From: an uncultured Eubacteriales bacterium
Lineage (GTDB): Bacteria > Bacillota > Clostridia > Oscillospirales > CAG-272
Reading direction: 5' to 3'
DNA length: 33,651 nucleotides
Assembly: GCA_900548735.1 (NCBI GenBank)
Contig: URMC01000006.1
Span: 1-33,651 of the forward strand
Shown here: in pieces, positions 1 through 7,121 of the stretch
Position numbering within the stretch: position 1 is the stretch's first letter
Layout of the letters: each line of letters starts with the position of its first letter
The notes under the pieces: model-generated
Seen by the model: the letters and a program-made list of their open reading frames with translations, nothing else
What the model was told of the DNA's origin: nothing
Database searches by the model: none
Program-made: the position numbers and the translations under genes

Positions 1-414
1 GAGAATGATATAATAAATTGCTTCCGCCGCAAACCAGAAGGAACGGTAAAATAGCCCCGTGACCAAACGGAATGCGGCAAATGCAAGATTGGCAAGCATC
101 CCGAACGGGAGGGCAAGCCGCGCCCGCGCCGCGTCGCTTTTCAGGGCGCGGAAAAACGCACGCGGGGTCAGCACATCTTTTTGGGCGAGAAACAGATGCG
201 GCAGCTTTCCGAAAAGCGCCAACAACACATACAGCGCCAGCAAATAGGCGGCATACGGAATAAGAAAACCCACCTTGATGTGGGCAAGCACCAACAGCGG
301 CGTCAGCGCCGCAAGGGTGCAAAGCGTCAGCAGGGTAGAAAAATCCGGGTCAAAGGCGCGCCGCACCCGGCGGCGCTTCCTTTTTTGCGCACCCTTTGAA
401 AAATCCGTTGACAT
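1..414 (-). CDS. Unidentified membrane protein, 5' part only
   Basis: The ATG is at 414-412 on the minus strand, behind a GGGGGG ribosome binding site. The frame stays open for 138 codons to the window edge, so the C-terminus is missing. The N-terminus is strongly basic (about residues 7-20, rich in Lys and Arg), followed by a hydrophobic segment at about 27-44, a second at 49-68 and further hydrophobic stretches at about 97-116 and from 121 on. This fits a polytopic inner-membrane protein with a cytoplasmic basic N-terminus. I do not recognise the family. It is divergent from rimO, and its start codon overlaps the -35 box of the rimO promoter, so the two may influence each other. The reading frame is convincing; the function is unknown. 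Confidence 0.7.
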   Translation of the reverse strand, partial: MSTDFSKGAQKRKRRRVRRAFDPDFSTLLTLCTLAALTPLLVLAHIKVGFLIPYAAYLLALYVLLALFGKLPHLFLAQKDVLTPRAFFRALKSDAARARLALPFGMLANLAFAAFRLVTGLFYRSFWFAAEAIYYIIL

Positions 415-436
415 TTTGCCCCCCGTATGATAAAAT
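408..436 (+). promoter_or_regulatory. Sigma-A type promoter of rimO-pgsA
   Basis: A perfect -35 box TTGACA (408-413) is followed after 17 bases by TAAAAT (431-436). Transcription would start near 443. This places the ATG at 440 at or before the transcript start and supports the ATG at 476 as the real rimO start. Confidence 0.8.
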
Positions 437-475
437 AATATGAGTATTTGTAGTGTTTGCAGAAAGAGGGAAACT

Positions 476-1831
476 ATGAAGATCGGATTTATTTCGCTCG
501 GTTGCTCCAAAAATCAACTGGATACCGAAGTGATGCTGCACGAGCTGGTGACGGCGGGATACGAAATCACGCCCGACGAAACCGAAGCGGATATCGTGGT
601 GGTAAACACCTGTGCGTTTATCGAGAGCGCCAAAAAAGAAGCCATTGACAACATTCTGGATGTGGCATGGCTGAAAAAGAATAAGGGGCTGAAAGCCATC
701 ATCGTAACGGGGTGCCTTGCGGAGCGCTACCGGGAGGAAATCTTCACGGAGTTGCCGGAGGTTGACGCCCTGCTGGGCGTGGGCAGTATCCACCATATCA
801 CCGAGGCGGTGGAGAGCGTGGTCAAACGTCTTTCCGACAAAAAAGTGCCAAAATATGCGTCGTTTGACGATAAAAACGGCGTGCGCCTTGGCGGCGATCG
901 GGTGCTGACCACACCGGAGTTTTTCTCTTACCTCAAAGTGGCAGAAGGGTGTGACAACCGTTGTACCTATTGCGCCATCCCTGCCATCCGCGGACGCTAT
1001 CGCAGCCGCCCGATGGAGGAACTGGTAAACGAGGCAAAAGATTTGGAAAGCCTTGGCGTGAAAGAACTGAATGTCATCGCGCAGGACGTGACCCGTTACG
1101 GCAAGGATCTGTACGGCTCTTACCGTCTGCATGAGCTGTTGCGCCGCATCACCGAGGAAACTTCTATCCCGTGGTTGCGTATTCTTTATTGCTATCCGGA
1201 TAAAATTACGGATGAGCTGATTGCAGAACTGCGCGACAACGACCGCGTGCTCAAATACATCGACCTGCCCCTGCAACATATCGCCGACCCCGTGCTGAAA
1301 CGGATGAATCGCCATGGCGACAGCAAAATGATCCGCGACGTGCTGGCGAAACTGCGCCGTGAGGTGCCGGGCATTGTCATCCGTACCACGTTTATCGTGG
1401 GTTTCCCCGGTGAGACCGAGGAGGACTTTGAGGAGCTGTGCCGCTTTGTGGAGGAACAGCGCTTTGAGCATATGGGCGTGTTCACCTACTCCCCGGAGGA
1501 GGGGACGCCTGCCGCCACGATGGACGGGCAGATCGACGAGCAGACCAAGCAGGACAGAATGGACATCCTGATGAAGTTGCAAATGCAGATCAATGCCGAG
1601 CAGAATGAAGAAAAAATCGGCAAGACCATCCGGGTGCTGACCGAGGATTACGACCCCGTGAGCGAGGCGCATTTCGGGCGCTCCGCGGCGGACGCCCCGG
1701 ATATTGACGGAAAAGTGTATTTCAAATCCGCCCGGCGCGTGGCGCCCGGCACGATGATTGACGTGAAGATCCGGGAGGCGGTGGACTACGACCTCTTCGG
1801 GCGCGCGGTACTTTCAAAGGAGGAAAAGTGA
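476..1831 (+). CDS. rimO: Ribosomal protein uS12 methylthiotransferase RimO
   Basis: Radical SAM enzyme that adds a methylthio group to the conserved aspartate of ribosomal protein uS12, using two iron-sulfur clusters. The 451-residue product has the UPF0004 N-terminal domain with cluster cysteines C10, C46 and C80, the radical SAM motif CDNRCTYC (C159, C163, C166), and a C-terminal TRAM-like region. The opening GFISLGCSKNQLD is typical of RimO rather than MiaB. A longer frame begins at 440, but the promoter ending at 436 makes that ATG untranscribable as a start. The ATG at 476 has AGAGGG just upstream. The stop overlaps the start of pgsA, so the two form an operon. Confidence 0.95.
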   Translation: MKIGFISLGCSKNQLDTEVMLHELVTAGYEITPDETEADIVVVNTCAFIESAKKEAIDNILDVAWLKKNKGLKAIIVTGCLAERYREEIFTELPEVDALLGVGSIHHITEAVESVVKRLSDKKVPKYASFDDKNGVRLGGDRVLTTPEFFSYLKVAEGCDNRCTYCAIPAIRGRYRSRPMEELVNEAKDLESLGVKELNVIAQDVTRYGKDLYGSYRLHELLRRITEETSIPWLRILYCYPDKITDELIAELRDNDRVLKYIDLPLQHIADPVLKRMNRHGDSKMIRDVLAKLRREVPGIVIRTTFIVGFPGETEEDFEELCRFVEEQRFEHMGVFTYSPEEGTPAATMDGQIDEQTKQDRMDILMKLQMQINAEQNEEKIGKTIRVLTEDYDPVSEAHFGRSAADAPDIDGKVYFKSARRVAPGTMIDVKIREAVDYDLFGRAVLSKEEK

Positions 1832-2478
1832 TGAGCAAGATGAATCTGCCAAACCGGCTGACCATGCTTCGACTTTGCCTTGTCCCCGTGGTGATGGTGG
1901 TGTTGTTGCTGCCGGAAAGCGTGTTGCGCTGGGAAATCTGCCTTGCTGTCGGCACGGTGTTGTTTATCCTCACCTCGCTTACCGATATGCTGGACGGGAA
2001 AATCGCCCGCTCCCGTGGACTGATTACCGATTTCGGCAAATTTATGGATCCTGTGGCGGATAAATTTATGGTCATCGGTACGTTTATGGTACTGCTTTTT
2101 CGCATCATGAACCCGGAGTACTATGGGCTGACCTACGCCACGCCCTTTGCCGTGGTGCTGTTTGCGGCGGTCATCCTGCTGATCTTCCGGGAGCTTGCCA
2201 TCACGTCCCTGCGCCTGGTGCTGGTCAGTTCCAGCGGCAAGGTGGTGGCGGCAAATATGCTCGGCAAAATCAAAACCGTGTCGCAGATTATCTGTATCTG
2301 CACGCTGATGATTGAGCCGTATCTCGACCGCCTCCTTTGTTATATTGACCCCACGTACTTCTTTGCGCATTTCTATCCGCTCTCGTGGCTGACCGCGGCG
2401 GTGATGCTGGTGTTCACCTTGCTTTCCGGCATCAATTATATCTACGCCAACCGCAAAGCGCTGACCGCAAACTGGTAA
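1831..2478 (+). CDS. pgsA: CDP-diacylglycerol-glycerol-3-phosphate 3-phosphatidyltransferase
   Basis: Membrane enzyme that makes phosphatidylglycerol phosphate from CDP-diacylglycerol and glycerol 3-phosphate, the first committed step to phosphatidylglycerol. The product is 215 residues, with the CDP-alcohol phosphatidyltransferase signature (DMLDGKIAR followed by GKFMDPVADK) near residues 52-78 and several hydrophobic helices. A GTG three bases earlier (1828) is possible, but AAAGGAGG at 1816-1823 is better spaced from the ATG at 1831. The start overlaps the rimO stop (TGATG), which suggests translational coupling. A strong terminator follows. The family assignment is firm; the exact alcohol substrate is inferred from the usual rimO-pgsA neighbourhood. 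Confidence 0.92.
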   Translation: MSKMNLPNRLTMLRLCLVPVVMVVLLLPESVLRWEICLAVGTVLFILTSLTDMLDGKIARSRGLITDFGKFMDPVADKFMVIGTFMVLLFRIMNPEYYGLTYATPFAVVLFAAVILLIFRELAITSLRLVLVSSSGKVVAANMLGKIKTVSQIICICTLMIEPYLDRLLCYIDPTYFFAHFYPLSWLTAAVMLVFTLLSGINYIYANRKALTANW

Positions 2479-2486
2479 GCAAAATG

Positions 2487-2518
2487 AAAAGGGCTCCCGT
2501 CGGTGCGGGAGCCCTTTT
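2487..2518 (+). terminator. Intrinsic terminator after pgsA
   Basis: A perfect stem (AAAAGGGCTCCCG with CGGGAGCCCTTTT) around a short loop, ending in a T run, eight bases after the pgsA stop. Confidence 0.9.
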
Positions 2519-2521
2519 GTC

Positions 2522-2548
2522 ATATCCGTGTGTTACCGTGCATAAAGT
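2522..2548 (+). promoter_or_regulatory. Probable sigma-E promoter of spoIVA
   Basis: ATATC (2522-2526) and CATAAAGT (2541-2548) resemble the sporulation sigma-E elements (about ATATT and CATACAAT) with 14 bases between them. spoIVA belongs to the sigma-E regulon in Bacillus, and no sigma-A promoter is visible in this gap. The match is imperfect (6 of 8 in the -10 element). The same geometry recurs upstream of yabP. Confidence 0.5.
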
Positions 2549-2582
2549 GTAGCGAATTGCAAAGAAACCGGAGGGTGCGAAT

Positions 2583-4061
2583 ATGACACAACAGTCCATT
2601 TATAAGGATATTGCCGAGCGGACAGGGGGCGACATCTATATCGGCGTGGTAGGGCCCGTGAGAAGCGGAAAATCCACCTTCATCACGCGCTTTATGCAGG
2701 AGTTGGTGTTGCCCAATATCGACGGCGGCTACGACCGGGAACGCGCAAGGGACGAAATGCCCCAGAGCGCGGCAGGAAAAACCGTGATGACCACTGAGCC
2801 GAAGTTCGTGCCCGACGCGGCGGTGCCGCTCTCGCTGGACGGCGGCGTGGCACTGCGGGTGAAAATGATCGACTGCGTGGGCTATATGATTCCGGAAGCG
2901 TTGGGGGACACCGAGGACGGTGCCGTGCGCATGGTACATACCCCATGGCAGGAGGAGCCGATGCCGTTTGCCGAGGCGGCGGAATTCGGCACGCATAAGG
3001 TGATCAGCGAGCACGCAACCATCGGGATGCTGGTCACCTCTGACGGCACGGTGGGCGAAATTCCGCGTGCCTCTTATGTGGAAGCCGAGGAGCGACTGGT
3101 CGGAGAGCTGAAGGAAATGGGAAAGCCCTTCGCCATGATTCTCAATTCCGGCGATCCCTCCAATAAAAAATCCCGCGCGCTGGCGGCGGAACTGGAAGAA
3201 AAATACGGCGTGCCGGTGGCGCTGGTCAACTGCCTTTCGCTCACCGCGGACGACATCCGCGGGATTCTTGGAATGGTGTTGGGTGAATTTCCGGTCAGCG
3301 CGGTGCGTCTGTGTCTGCCGGTGTGGGTGAGAGCCCTTGGGGAGGAACACCCGATTTCCCGCTCCGTGATGGGGGATATTTGCCGTCTTGCCGGAAATGT
3401 GACCCGGATGGACGATGTGGGGCGCGTATTTTCCGCGCTTTCCGAAAACGAATATGTGGCGGATGTGACTCCCGAAAATCTGGACATGGGCAGCGGCACG
3501 GCTACCGTAAAGATTTCTTTTGCGCCGTCACTTTACTTTGATGTGGTCAGCGACCTGACCGGGGAAGAAGTGAAAGACGAGGGCAAACTGTTCTGCCTGC
3601 TTCGTGACCTTGCCGAAATCCGCCGGAAGTATGAGCGGGTGGCAAACGCACTGGAAAGTGCCGAGCGTGACGGGTACGGGATCGTGATGCCGGAGGTGGA
3701 GGATCTGCAACTCGCCAAACCCACCATCGTCAAGCAGTCCGGTGGGTACGGGGTGCGGCTGCGTGCCACGGCGCCGTCCCTGCATCTCATCAAAGCCGAT
3801 ATCGAAACGGAAATCAATCCCATTGTGGGCACCGAACAGCAGTCCGAGGAGTTTGTGCGCGGCATTTTGGAAGAATTTGAAAGCGACCCGCAAAAACTCT
3901 GGCAGTCCAATATGTTCGGCAAAAGCCTGTATGAGCTGGTCAGTGACGGGTTGTGCCGCAAGCTGGAGCATATGCCGCCGGAGGCGCGTCAAAAGCTTTC
4001 CGAAACGCTGGCACGTATCATCAACGAGGGCGCAGGCGGCTTGATCTGTATTCTGCTTTAA
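2583..4061 (+). CDS. spoIVA: Stage IV sporulation protein A, spore coat morphogenetic ATPase
   Basis: SpoIVA is made in the mother cell, binds the outer forespore membrane and polymerises with ATP hydrolysis to form the platform for the spore coat. The product has 492 residues, the usual family length. A P-loop lies near the N-terminus (GPVRSGKS, residues 24-31), followed by the DCVGYM segment of the TRAFAC-like ATPase domain. The C-terminal end GGLICILL is characteristic of the family. The ATG follows GGAGGG. It is transcribed alone, between the pgsA terminator and its own terminator, behind a sigma-E-like promoter. Nothing looks damaged. Its presence shows that the organism forms, or descends from, endospore formers. 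Confidence 0.96.
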   Translation: MTQQSIYKDIAERTGGDIYIGVVGPVRSGKSTFITRFMQELVLPNIDGGYDRERARDEMPQSAAGKTVMTTEPKFVPDAAVPLSLDGGVALRVKMIDCVGYMIPEALGDTEDGAVRMVHTPWQEEPMPFAEAAEFGTHKVISEHATIGMLVTSDGTVGEIPRASYVEAEERLVGELKEMGKPFAMILNSGDPSNKKSRALAAELEEKYGVPVALVNCLSLTADDIRGILGMVLGEFPVSAVRLCLPVWVRALGEEHPISRSVMGDICRLAGNVTRMDDVGRVFSALSENEYVADVTPENLDMGSGTATVKISFAPSLYFDVVSDLTGEEVKDEGKLFCLLRDLAEIRRKYERVANALESAERDGYGIVMPEVEDLQLAKPTIVKQSGGYGVRLRATAPSLHLIKADIETEINPIVGTEQQSEEFVRGILEEFESDPQKLWQSNMFGKSLYELVSDGLCRKLEHMPPEARQKLSETLARIINEGAGGLICILL

Positions 4062-4071
4062 CTGAATCTAA

Positions 4072-4109
4072 AAAACGGAACGCGCGCCGCCCGGCGCGCG
4101 TTCCGTTTT
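4072..4109. terminator. Bidirectional terminator between spoIVA and the 4134-4388 gene
   Basis: AAAACGGAACGCGCGCCG pairs with its complement up to 4109, flanked by A and T runs. It can therefore end transcripts from both spoIVA (plus) and the small minus-strand gene. A second short inverted repeat (ACTCTG/CAGAGT) sits at 4113-4127. Confidence 0.9.
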
Positions 4110-4133
4110 GATACTCTGTCACAGAGTGTCAAA

Positions 4134-4388
4134 TCATTTTTCCTTTTTCGTAACCAGCTCCGCAAGATATACCCCTGCGGTCAGCAGTGCCAGTGCCGCA
4201 GTCGGGTATTCCATCATTCCTCCGTAATATGCCGCCGCCCCGGCAGAAAGCTCCTTTTGCGCAGAAAGCTCGGCAATCACTCCGAAAAGGCAAAGAAGAA
4301 TCAAAGGGAAACAGAGTGAAAAAATTCTGTTTGCGGGGGTGATTTTTACTTTTCTATGTATAATTTTTCTACTTTGCTTCATATGCAT
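4134..4388 (-). CDS. Small two-helix membrane protein, unknown
   Basis: An 84-residue frame with a basic N-terminus and two hydrophobic segments, at about residues 23-42 and 62-80, ending in a charged tail (TKKEK). No family is recognised. A good minus-strand promoter lies 50 bases upstream and a terminator lies downstream, which supports a real gene. The start is uncertain: ATG codons occur at 4388 and 4382, but the best ribosome binding site (AAAGGA) is about 25 bases upstream. A small inverted repeat between the two (ATTCT, A5, AGAAT) could shorten the effective distance to about ten bases. It may be a small accessory or stress membrane protein; this is only a guess. Confidence 0.5.
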   Translation of the reverse strand: MHMKQSRKIIHRKVKITPANRIFSLCFPLILLCLFGVIAELSAQKELSAGAAAYYGGMMEYPTAALALLTAGVYLAELVTKKEK

Positions 4389-4440
4389 AAAAATATTCTT
4401 TTTTAGAATAAAATCCTTTCTTTTTGTAATTCATGAAAAC

Positions 4441-4469
4441 ATTATACATCTATTTAAATATGATTTCAA
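4441..4469 (-). promoter_or_regulatory. Sigma-A type promoter of the small membrane protein
   Basis: Read on the minus strand, TTGAAA (4469-4464), a 17-base spacer, then TATAAT (4446-4441). It points at the 4388-4134 gene. Confidence 0.7.
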
Positions 4470-4663
4470 TATTAAAATCATTACAACGTTGGCATTTTAT
4501 GATTATATCAACAATATATAACAGATTAAAATTTAATTTTTTGTAAATGAAATACATAAAATGGAAATTTATACAAATATAGCTTTTGGAATTTTTTACC
4601 GACCGTTCGCTATTATAAACATTTATGGCAATGTGTACAAAAATCAGGGAGTATGACAAAATA

Positions 4664-4699
4664 TTGCCAAAATATGGCAAATTTCGCTTATGGTATAAT
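4664..4699 (+). promoter_or_regulatory. Extended -10 promoter with adjoining inverted repeat
   Basis: TGGTATAAT (4691-4699) is a perfect extended -10 element. There is no good -35 box at 17 bases. Instead a perfect inverted repeat TTGCCA-AAATA-TGGCAA (4664-4680) occupies that place, which suggests an activator or repressor site controlling the DUF6514-like gene. Confidence 0.6.
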
Positions 4700-4775
4700 A
4701 GTCATGTCGATTTTATGAATGGCAGATTATGAAATTTGCCTGAATTTAAGGAATCAGCAGAAAGGACAAATCAAA

Positions 4776-5051
4776 ATGGAAGCACCATGTGGCATTACCG
4801 CGCGACAAAAAGAACGAAACCTGATCAAAGAGGACGTACAGACAATCATCGGAAAGCAGGTTTTTTACCGCTTGTATGAATACCACGGCGCCGACCTTTG
4901 GTACGAAGTGGAAATAGAACTGACAGGGGAGCGCGAAACCGCATCGCTCGGCAGTGATTTTTCCCGTGCGGCGGACATTTACAAAGCGCTTTTTCTCGGC
5001 GAAGTAACGCCATGCACACTGAAAAATATTATTGAGGACTGCTTCAACTGA
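4776..5051 (+). CDS. DUF6514-like small protein
   Basis: A 91-residue soluble protein. The pattern of two strands (RLYEYHGADLWYEVEIEL), a short D-F-S-R-A region and the closing segment EVTPCTLKNIIEDCFN resembles the small clostridial proteins grouped as DUF6514. Their function is unknown. An ATG at 4719 is also in frame, but AAAGGA at 4761-4766 is correctly spaced for 4776. It has its own promoter and a very strong terminator, so it is monocistronic. The family call is from memory of the pattern and is moderate only. Confidence 0.65.
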   Translation: MEAPCGITARQKERNLIKEDVQTIIGKQVFYRLYEYHGADLWYEVEIELTGERETASLGSDFSRAADIYKALFLGEVTPCTLKNIIEDCFN

Positions 5052-5055
5052 ACTT

Positions 5056-5098
5056 TCGCGGGGGCTGCAAACATCGGTTTGCAGCCCCCGCGAAGTTT
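5056..5098 (+). terminator. Strong terminator after the DUF6514-like gene
   Basis: A 17-base perfect stem (5056-5072 with 5077-5093) around ATCG, followed by AGTTTTA. It begins five bases after the stop codon. Confidence 0.9.
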
Positions 5099-5122
5099 TA
5101 GAGGGTGATCGGCGTCATGCTC

Positions 5123-5151
5123 TTTACAAACAGGGAAAAATGTGGTATAAT
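5123..5151 (+). promoter_or_regulatory. Promoter of nrdR
   Basis: TTTACA (5123-5128), a 17-base spacer, then TATAAT (5146-5151), with an additional TG one base before the -10 element. Confidence 0.85.
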
Positions 5152-5174
5152 ATTTTTGTGAATTTGTTTTCCTC

Positions 5175-5200
5175 AGCCTGTCAGGTCAGCCGGACAGGCT
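5175..5200 (+). promoter_or_regulatory. Leader hairpin of nrdR containing CCTGTCAGG
   Basis: AGCCTGTC (5175-5182) and GACAGGCT (5193-5200) form a perfect 8-base stem in the transcribed leader, ending just before the ribosome binding site. There is no T run, so it is not a terminator. The 9-mer CCTGTCAGG at 5177-5185 recurs upstream of recJ and of the 28595 gene. Confidence 0.5.
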
Positions 5201-5219
5201 ATCCGAAAGGAGTTTTGAG

Positions 5220-5687
5220 ATGAAGTGCCCGAATTGCGGTTATCCCGACAGTAAAGTGATTGACTCGCGCCCGGTGGAGGAACGCAACAGCATCCGCCGC
5301 CGCCGTGAGTGCCTTGCCTGCCAGAAGCGGTTTACCACCTTTGAGGTGATTGAGTCGGTTCAGATTCTGGTGCTGAAAAAGGACGGGACAAGAGAGCTGT
5401 TTGATCGATCCAAAATGCTTTCCGGCATTTTGAAAGCGTGCGAAAAGCGCCCCGTCAATGGGGAGGAAATTGCCGCCGAGATCGAATCGGAATTGCAGAA
5501 TGCCTTGGTGCAGGAGGTCACTTCTCAGCAGATCGGGGAGCTGATCATGGAAAAGCTCAAGGGGAGAGACGAAGTGGCATACGTTCGTTTTGCCTCGGTT
5601 TATCGGGAGTTCAAGGATATTGATACGTTCCTTGCGGAGTTGCGCGAGCTGAAAAAAATCAACAAAAAGAAGAACAATAAAGCATAA
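5220..5687 (+). CDS. nrdR: Transcriptional repressor NrdR
   Basis: NrdR senses ATP and dATP and represses ribonucleotide reductase genes. The 155-residue product has the N-terminal zinc ribbon (C3, C6, C31, C34, with the basic RRRREC stretch) and an ATP-cone domain from about residue 50 to 140. The length matches the family. The start is fixed by AAAGGAG eight bases upstream. No ribonucleotide reductase gene is in this window, so its targets lie elsewhere. The gene stands alone between its promoter and a bidirectional terminator facing enolase. Confidence 0.95.
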   Translation: MKCPNCGYPDSKVIDSRPVEERNSIRRRRECLACQKRFTTFEVIESVQILVLKKDGTRELFDRSKMLSGILKACEKRPVNGEEIAAEIESELQNALVQEVTSQQIGELIMEKLKGRDEVAYVRFASVYREFKDIDTFLAELRELKKINKKKNNKA

Positions 5688-5689
5688 AG

Positions 5690-5726
5690 AAAAAACCGCG
5701 GCGCCTGTTTGGCGCCGCGGTTTTTT
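5690..5726. terminator. Bidirectional terminator between nrdR and eno
   Basis: A perfect stem, six A, CCGCGGCGCC, loop TGTTT, GGCGCCGCGG, six T. It serves both convergent genes and touches the last base of eno. Confidence 0.92.
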
Positions 5727-7018
5727 CAGATTCTGGTCGGCGGGGTCATGGGAAAGGCATAGATACTGCCGCCGCTTTTTCCCTGAACCGCCCCCTCAAT
5801 GCGAAGCAGACGGTTGTATTTTGCCACCCGCTCCCCACGGCAGGGGGCGCCGGATTTGATAAAGGGGGCGTTGGTGCCCACGGCAAGGTCGGCAATGGAG
5901 GTATCCTCTGTCTCCCCGGAGCGGTGGGAGAGAATATAGCGGTATCCGGCGTTTTTCGCGGTACGTATGACCTGTAATGTCTCGGATAGGGTGCCGATCT
6001 GATTGGGCTTGATAAGGATGGCGTTCGCCTGCTTGCCGGTAATCCCGGAGAGCAAACGCGCCTCGTTTGTGACAAAGAGATCATCACCCACCAGCATCAC
6101 GTTTTTGCCGAGGACCTCGGTCATTTCGCGCCAGCCGGTATAATCTTCTTCTCCCAATCCGTCCTCAATGGAGAGAATGGGATAGCGCTCGCACAGGCGC
6201 TGATAGTAGGCGATCAGCTCTGCGGCGGTATAACGGATTTTGCGCTTGGGAAGGAGATAAACACTGCCGTTTCCCCATTCGCTGGAGGCAATGTCAAGGG
6301 CGATTTTCACACGCCCGTCATAGCCCGCCTCATGAATACTTTCCGCAATGAGATTCAGTGCCGCTTCGTCACTGTCAAGATCCGGCGCGTAGCCGCCCTC
6401 GTCGCCCACGGTGGTGGAAAGTGCCCGCCGGCGAAGAATATCCCCCAATACGTGATAAATTTCAGCCCCCCAACGAAGCCCCTCGGCAAAGTTGTTGGCA
6501 CCGATGGGAACGATCATGAATTCCTGTACGTCCAGGTTGTTGGCGGCGTGTGCGCCGCCGTTGAGAATATTCATCATCGGCACCGGCAACCGCACGGCGG
6601 AGACCCCACCGATATAGCGGTAAAGCGGCTGGTGATAAAATGCCGCCGCCGCACGTGCCACCGCAAGAGAGACGGCAAGCGTGGCGTTGGCGCCGAGACG
6701 TGTTTTGTTCGGCGTGCCGTCCAGGTTTAAGATCAGCCGGTCGATCTCGCTCTGATCCCCGGCGTTTTTGTCAAGAAGTGCCGGGGCAATGGTACGGGTG
6801 ATGTTGCCAACGGCAAGCAGAACCCCTTTGCCGTTGTAACGCGTTTTTTCTCCGTCCCGCTTTTCGTGTGCTTCAAATTTTCCGGTGGAGGCACCAGAGG
6901 GCACGCTTGCCTGACCCACGGTGTCGTCCTGCAGAACCACCGTGACTTCCACGGTGGGGTTCCCTCGGGAATCCAAAATTTCTCTGGCGGCAATTTTGCG
7001 GATGATCGGTTTACTCAT
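5726..7018 (-). CDS. eno: Enolase
   Basis: Glycolytic enzyme that converts 2-phosphoglycerate to phosphoenolpyruvate in the cytoplasm. The product has 430 residues, normal length. The active-site set is complete: H157 (NGGAHAANN), E207 (GDEGG), magnesium ligands D242, E285 and D312, catalytic K337 (IKPNQIGT), the SHRSGETED loop at 364-372 and K388. The ATG is preceded by GAGGAGG on the minus strand. The C-terminal tail (about 415-430) is divergent and proline-rich, outside the catalytic core. The upstream neighbour is separated by a terminator, and I could not find a clear eno promoter in the short gap, so read-through cannot be excluded. Confidence 0.96.
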   Translation of the reverse strand: MSKPIIRKIAAREILDSRGNPTVEVTVVLQDDTVGQASVPSGASTGKFEAHEKRDGEKTRYNGKGVLLAVGNITRTIAPALLDKNAGDQSEIDRLILNLDGTPNKTRLGANATLAVSLAVARAAAAFYHQPLYRYIGGVSAVRLPVPMMNILNGGAHAANNLDVQEFMIVPIGANNFAEGLRWGAEIYHVLGDILRRRALSTTVGDEGGYAPDLDSDEAALNLIAESIHEAGYDGRVKIALDIASSEWGNGSVYLLPKRKIRYTAAELIAYYQRLCERYPILSIEDGLGEEDYTGWREMTEVLGKNVMLVGDDLFVTNEARLLSGITGKQANAILIKPNQIGTLSETLQVIRTAKNAGYRYILSHRSGETEDTSIADLAVGTNAPFIKSGAPCRGERVAKYNRLLRIEGAVQGKSGGSIYAFPMTPPTRI

Positions 7019-7076
7019 ATCTGCTCCTCCTCGGTGGCTTTTTTGTTAGTATCGCCGCCCGCCGCCGCGTTCATAC

Positions 7077-7106
7077 AAAAAAAGGAGAGCCGCGCTCTCC
7101 TTTTTT
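7077..7106 (-). terminator. Terminator of the HAD phosphatase gene
   Basis: GGAGAGC and GCTCTCC around CGC, flanked by seven A and six T. It lies just downstream of the minus-strand HAD gene and upstream of eno. Confidence 0.85.
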
Positions 7107-7121
7107 CTGTGTATGCTGCAA

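Larger units (their letters stand above)
4389..4718. other. AT-rich intergenic stretch
   Basis: About 330 bases with far more A and T than anything around it. It holds a minus-strand promoter (4441-4469), a second possible minus-strand -10 (TATAAT at 4617-4612) beside an imperfect palindrome (ACCGA-CCGT-TCGCT, 4599-4612) that resembles TetR-family operators, and the plus-strand promoter of the DUF6514-like gene. Open frames here (for example 4450-4680 minus) are rich in Ile, Asn and Lys, lack ribosome binding sites and look accidental. No RNA gene is recognised. Confidence 0.6.

Noticed and set aside
350..1672. 440-codon minus-strand frame opposite rimO
   Set aside because: It overlaps rimO almost completely and also runs into the divergent membrane gene in another frame; it is a composition artefact.
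4450..4680. 76-codon minus-strand frame in the AT-rich stretch
   Set aside because: It has no ribosome binding site and an Ile/Asn/Lys composition typical of random AT-rich DNA, and a predicted promoter lies inside it.
5032..5223. 63-codon frame between the DUF6514-like gene and nrdR
   Set aside because: It spans the strong terminator at 5056-5098 and the nrdR promoter, so it cannot be a normal gene.
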